A stretch of 64,000 nt of DNA, taken from NCBI GenBank assembly GCA_958298945.1, contig OY282605.1, positions 10,741,811-10,805,810 on the forward strand. Direction: 5' to 3'. The notes beneath the pieces were generated by a model, which made no database searches, was not told where the DNA came from, and was given only the letters and a program-made list of their open reading frames with translations. Each line of letters opens with the position of its first letter. The stretch's first letter is position 1. Of this stretch, positions 60,280 to 64,000 are shown piece after piece. Position numbers and translations under genes: made by a program. This DNA is from Atherix ibis (taxonomy: Eukaryota > Arthropoda > Insecta > Diptera > Athericidae).

Positions 60280-60640
60280 AAATAGATAGTATGGCAGAAA
60301 AGTAATGACGTTTTATTGGGGAATAAAAAGAGTTACATAGACTTTGATCAGGTTTTTTGGATTATTGTAAAAAATGAAGTATCTGCAATGTCCGATCTGA
60401 TGCAAGGTACCCTTTTTTCTGAGCTTTTTAAAGACTTTCTTTTTATAAAAAAGCCTTTGAAGGTTCTTTATTTGCATCAGTTTTTAATATTTAAGGCATT
60501 CTGCTACTTTTCGGTTTAACTTTTTGTAAGTCGAAAATGGGAAATGGCCGTGTGAATGGAGGCGTTATCATCCAAGTGACTACAACGTCCGATTTAATAT
60601 GAAGAACGCTATTTCTGAGCGTTTTAAAGATTTTGATATA
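60280..60640 (-). pseudogene. Mariner second-Asp fragments, two partial copies
   Basis: Sequence related to the units at 26727-28015: GACTTTGATCAGGTT, ATGTCCGATCTGATGC, CTGAGCTTTTTAAAGAC, then a second time GAAATGGCCGTGTGAATGGA, GGCGTTATCATCCAAG, CGTCCGATTTAATATG. It is in the intron after LRR exon 2. No intact motif remains. Confidence 0.4.
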
Positions 60641-63167
60641 AAAAATTTAGTTGATATTTCGTCCTGGAGAAACAAATTCTTTGACAATTTTGACGCCTCC
60701 ACAACCAGCTTCGTGTAATCTGCTCCTTGGCCTTCCAAAAATACCTTATGACACCAAAAAACTCAATAGAACGTTATGCAGGGCTTCAAAAACATACTGG
60801 GAGTGTCAAACTAGAAGATCGCAGCGCGAAGCCGAAACGTTTGGAGTTCTTTGATTCAGCTGACCTAGACCGCGATTGTCGTGGGCCGGTGATAATGATC
60901 CAAAATTTGCTGTTCCATTTCTCGTAATTCACTATAAAGTTACAGGAGCAGTTTTGAACATCAAGGACTGACTTACGTACAAACTATATGGAGGGTTAGC
61001 AGGGGGAGGAGGTCTACAGTCATCAGATCGATAATATAATCAAAAATATCTATAATTATATTATTTAAATTCCAATTAAGCTCATCGTATACTCATAATT
61101 TTTCTTAAATTTTTAATATTAATCCTTTGAATTTATAAAATCAAATAGTCAAAAAAATTTTTCTGAAAGTTTTAAATAAAATCAATAATTATGAAAAAAG
61201 AAAAAAATATAAAAGATTTTATTAAAAAAAAAAAAACAGAATGAAAAATCTAAAATACATTAATGTGAAAATAAATTAATAAAAGAACGCATCGATTCGA
61301 ATTAATTGCATAAGCCTGCTACCTGCCAACTGCCTACAAAAATAACATAAATGCATTTGCATATAGCAATTGAAAGTTAAAACAAAAACTTTGTTTTATT
61401 ATACAAATTTTACCTGTTCACCAGGTACATACCGAAATGTTTCCGCCCTTTTCTTGCCAAAGCGAATAAATATTTGACAGTTTCACGGTTAAAATACGGA
61501 AGTTCATGTTTGAAAATTCCGCCACACTTGATCGCTAACCAAACTTCGAATATGTGTCTGTCTGTACTATAGACATAGTCGTACAAATGGAGCTGTGGAT
61601 AAACTCCATTCTGTCTGATTGTATTCGTATATGCTTGTAAGTATATTAACGGAAGTCAGGATATGTCATGAGGTATTCTAGTCGTGTTTATTGTACAAAT
61701 GTGCATGTTCGATAAAAGCCATCGGATTTTTCATCCTAACTGAACATGCACTTGTCGTAACATTGCGACGCGTAGTAATATCGTGGAACTCTTAAATATA
61801 AACTACCCTCTAGGATATTACGTGGAATTAACTGTACAAATACGGAAGCTTCGGTAAAAGTATATTCCGATCCTGCTGCAGTTCTAAACGGTATGACTGT
61901 ATGTAAATCTTTCCTGCTATGCATTCAATGTTTTCTTTCTACAAGAACTTAAAGCTTACTTGTAAGAATGTCTATTACCATAAATGAATCCGGAATTTTT
62001 AGTCACACACTTACTTCTTATACTCGTAGCACAAGATGAATTTGTATTCAAGTCAAAGATGGCAACTGCAAAAACTGCATTTTTCTCTTGAACTTATTCA
62101 CACATACATATATGAATGTGAACCAAAAATGCAAATGCAGCTAATTTTACTTCTATGTATGCCCTCTGCCTGTCTATTCTATCTAATATTTGTATAGAAA
62201 TTACTAGAAAAAAATAAAAAATCAACACCAAATCCTGGGAAACTATTTCAATTTCCTTTTTCTCATAATATAAATTAAGTGATAATTGCATAACAAAAGG
62301 CTATCAAGACTAGCTACTGCCATGGCAATTCAAATTTCATTACTTCAATATTTAAGTTTGTATTAACAAAAACCTCTTCATAAAATTGGAATAATTTCTA
62401 ACTTCCGGGTGGATATTAATACTAAAGAAATGCAATTGTATTCGTCTTGTTATCAAAAATTTATTGTTAGAAAATTAACTCAAATATTTTGATAATCCAG
62501 TTCATTGACATCAGTTCTATTATGAAATTTTATGATCTGTTTTTTTCAGAAATTTTTTGAACAATCTTAAACATTACGAAATCTTGCCATCATGGGTTAA
62601 AATGTTTTTATTTAATCACTTTTCTGATAAGATTTGTAAAAGGTCAAAAATGTTAACAATAATTATGATTTATATTAACTATTGTAGAAACACTTTAGAT
62701 ATTTTCCAATAGAATTTATATAAAAATCAATAACCTCTTTTAAGTTAAAATTAAGTTTTTTTTTGTGATTTTATATTTTAATTTTTTTTTAAACTAAAAT
62801 TTAGTTTTTACAAAAAAAATCTGTAAAAATTTAACATTGTCACTGTTTTTTTTTTAAATTTAATTCAATAAATTTCGAAAAATCATAACAATTTTTGTTT
62901 ACAAACAATTCTATAATACTCATAAATAAATTTTGATAATTTATAATAAAAATTGGAAATTTTTATACGTTTGTGTAACACGTGGTCTATTGTATCTATC
63001 CATTGTTAAAATAGACGTTTATGTAAAGGTAAATTTTATAGAACTATTTTACATATTTTCAGGAAATATCCACTTTAATTAATTAATTCATGTACGTGAC
63101 AAACTTATGCAAATGTCAAAATAATCTCTTACCCCAAAAATGTTACTTTTACGTCTATGATATTAAG
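60641..63167. other. Intron after LRR exon 2: no further LRR exon recognised
   Basis: A G+C-richer patch at 60650-60960 (open frames of 66-67 codons on +) and another at 61400-61960 have no recognised domain. None shows LxxLxLxxN repeats in phase with exon 2. Confidence 0.35.
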
Positions 63168-63388
63168 GCAAACTAGACGAAGAGAACGAAATCCGTCATG
63201 GTGTGTCCTTGCTTAAGCTAGAACAACGGAACCATCTGCCATTTTCGGTATTCCCAAGGGGTGTTTTACACGATTCCGTATTTAACTACCAATGGAAATT
63301 TCTCCTAATATTAGTATTAGTAATTTCCATATTAGACCAAGTAGCCTACTACACGTTTTGTAAGCACACACAATCTCAAGAAAGTTAA
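63168..63388 (+). CDS. Candidate 3'-terminal exon with one membrane helix
   Basis: After a possible acceptor (ATTAAG, weak) the frame is open for 72 codons to TAA at 63386-63388. The N-terminal half is charged (KLDEENEIRHG, LLKLEQRNHLPF), followed by a hydrophobic helix at about residues 43-62 (WKFLLILVLVISILDQVAYY) and a short polar tail (CKHTQSQES). Codon use is balanced, unlike the flanks. AATAAA lies at 63461-63466, 73 bases past the stop. There is no in-frame ATG, so an upstream exon is needed. Its phase (one base owed) does not match LRR exon 2 (two bases carried), so it is probably a different gene or needs an intervening exon. Not recognised. Confidence 0.33.
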
Positions 63389-64000
63389 AATTTGTTGGTA
63401 TTATGATTTGTCCTTAAATGAATAGAATCCTTCGGCTTTTTTTCAGTATGTTTATTTTGGAATAAAGAAGTTTTAACTCAAAGTTTTATTATTGTTGACG
63501 CTTTTGTTTCTATAGTAAAATAAGGGAAAAACGCTAGTACAGATTTATCTTCTTAAATGCTCTACAATCTGAATGACTCCGTTGCTGTTGGTACTCCGTA
63601 TTACTTTCGAATACTCTCCTTTCTATTTAACAATTTTAAAACCAGGTTGATTTTAAAAATAAGAAAGAAAAATAAAAACGATATTTACAAGACAAATTGA
63701 AGAGGGATTTTTTTTTGATGGTTTAACAGAAGAAAAAAAAAATGTACACGTGCAATGAATTTTTCTAAAATATAGACTTTAAAAAAAATGCACTTTTTAA
63801 TATTTTTTTTTTTTTTTATAAAATGTAAGTTATCTTTTTAAATCTAAAAATAAAAATTACCTTGAAAATGTTACAAATTATACACTGGCTTATTATTAAA
63901 ATACTAAAGAAAAAACGTTACCACTTAAATGATACTCAATTTTTTTTACTTCACATTTTTGCATACGTCTCTAAGGTGTAAGATCAAGACTTCGGTTTAA
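63389..64000. other. Downstream of the candidate terminal exon
   Basis: AATAAA at 63461-63466 could end a transcript that includes 63168-63388. The rest is A/T runs. Confidence 0.3.

Noticed and set aside
63168..63388. Joining this exon directly to LRR exon 2
   Set aside because: Exon 2 carries two codon bases over; this frame needs one base before its GC. The phases do not fit.
1..64000. tRNA, rRNA, CRISPR, bacterial operon or viral genes
   Set aside because: No cloverleaf with A/B boxes, no rRNA-like sequence, no regularly spaced palindromic repeats with unique spacers, and no viral structural or polymerase gene was recognised. The tandem arrays have no spacers.

Overview
The window is an AT-rich, gene-poor stretch of animal nuclear DNA, most likely an insect and probably a fly. 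The grounds are spliced exons with GT/AG borders, a 14-kb intron, several mariner/Tc1 families (mauritiana-type, irritans-like, Tc1-like and a 'rosa'-like family with a WPPRSCDLTP-type third-Asp motif), jockey-type LINE remains, and many minisatellites. There are no bacterial-type operons. The host is inferred from repeat content, not from a species-specific gene.

Host genes. The one certain gene is on the + strand: a secreted or membrane leucine-rich-repeat (LRR) protein. Its first coding exon is 45288-46073 and its second is 60048-60208. They are separated by a 13,974-bp intron, join in phase 0 in the middle of an LRR, and continue past the window. Less certain coding pieces are: a terminal exon at 1794-1960 (+) of a gene that starts left of the window; two small ORFs at 33689-33820 and 33951-34118 (-), each with one membrane helix, which are either a dicistronic microprotein gene or two exons of one 88-residue two-helix protein; a terminal exon with a membrane helix at 63168-63388 (+); and a weak metalloprotease-like exon at 17518-17664 (+).

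Repeats, left to right. 1-1440: three tandem copies of a transposase C-terminus. 5212-7625: rosa-like fragments around a ~30-bp minisatellite. 10870-12454: a mariner relic split by a GC-richer repeat. 16020-16790 and 19868-20500: paired ~41-bp minisatellites sharing a 3' flank. 24062-25300: an irritans-like mariner. 25567-28015: a long-TIR element, a rosa-like 5' half and three tandem mariner 3' halves. 30510-32700: a jockey-like LINE relic and a CTTCAT-rich tract. 34690-36300 and 39000-41760: a segmental duplication carrying rosa-like transposase pieces and a 60-bp minisatellite, the second copy interrupted by a mariner with TA target duplication. 36380-37000: a Tc1-like relic. 43460-44945: a seven-copy array ending just before the LRR gene. 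Inside the LRR intron: mauritiana-type mariners (46706, 47312-48596), a jockey-like RT fragment, rosa-like fragments (53390-54950, 58245-59110), a foldback mariner (55108-56031) and small satellites.

The main theme is degraded transposases that have been broken into modules and re-amplified as tandem repeats. The clearest case is 39226-39574, where the third catalytic-Asp segment of a transposase has become a six-copy 58-bp minisatellite.
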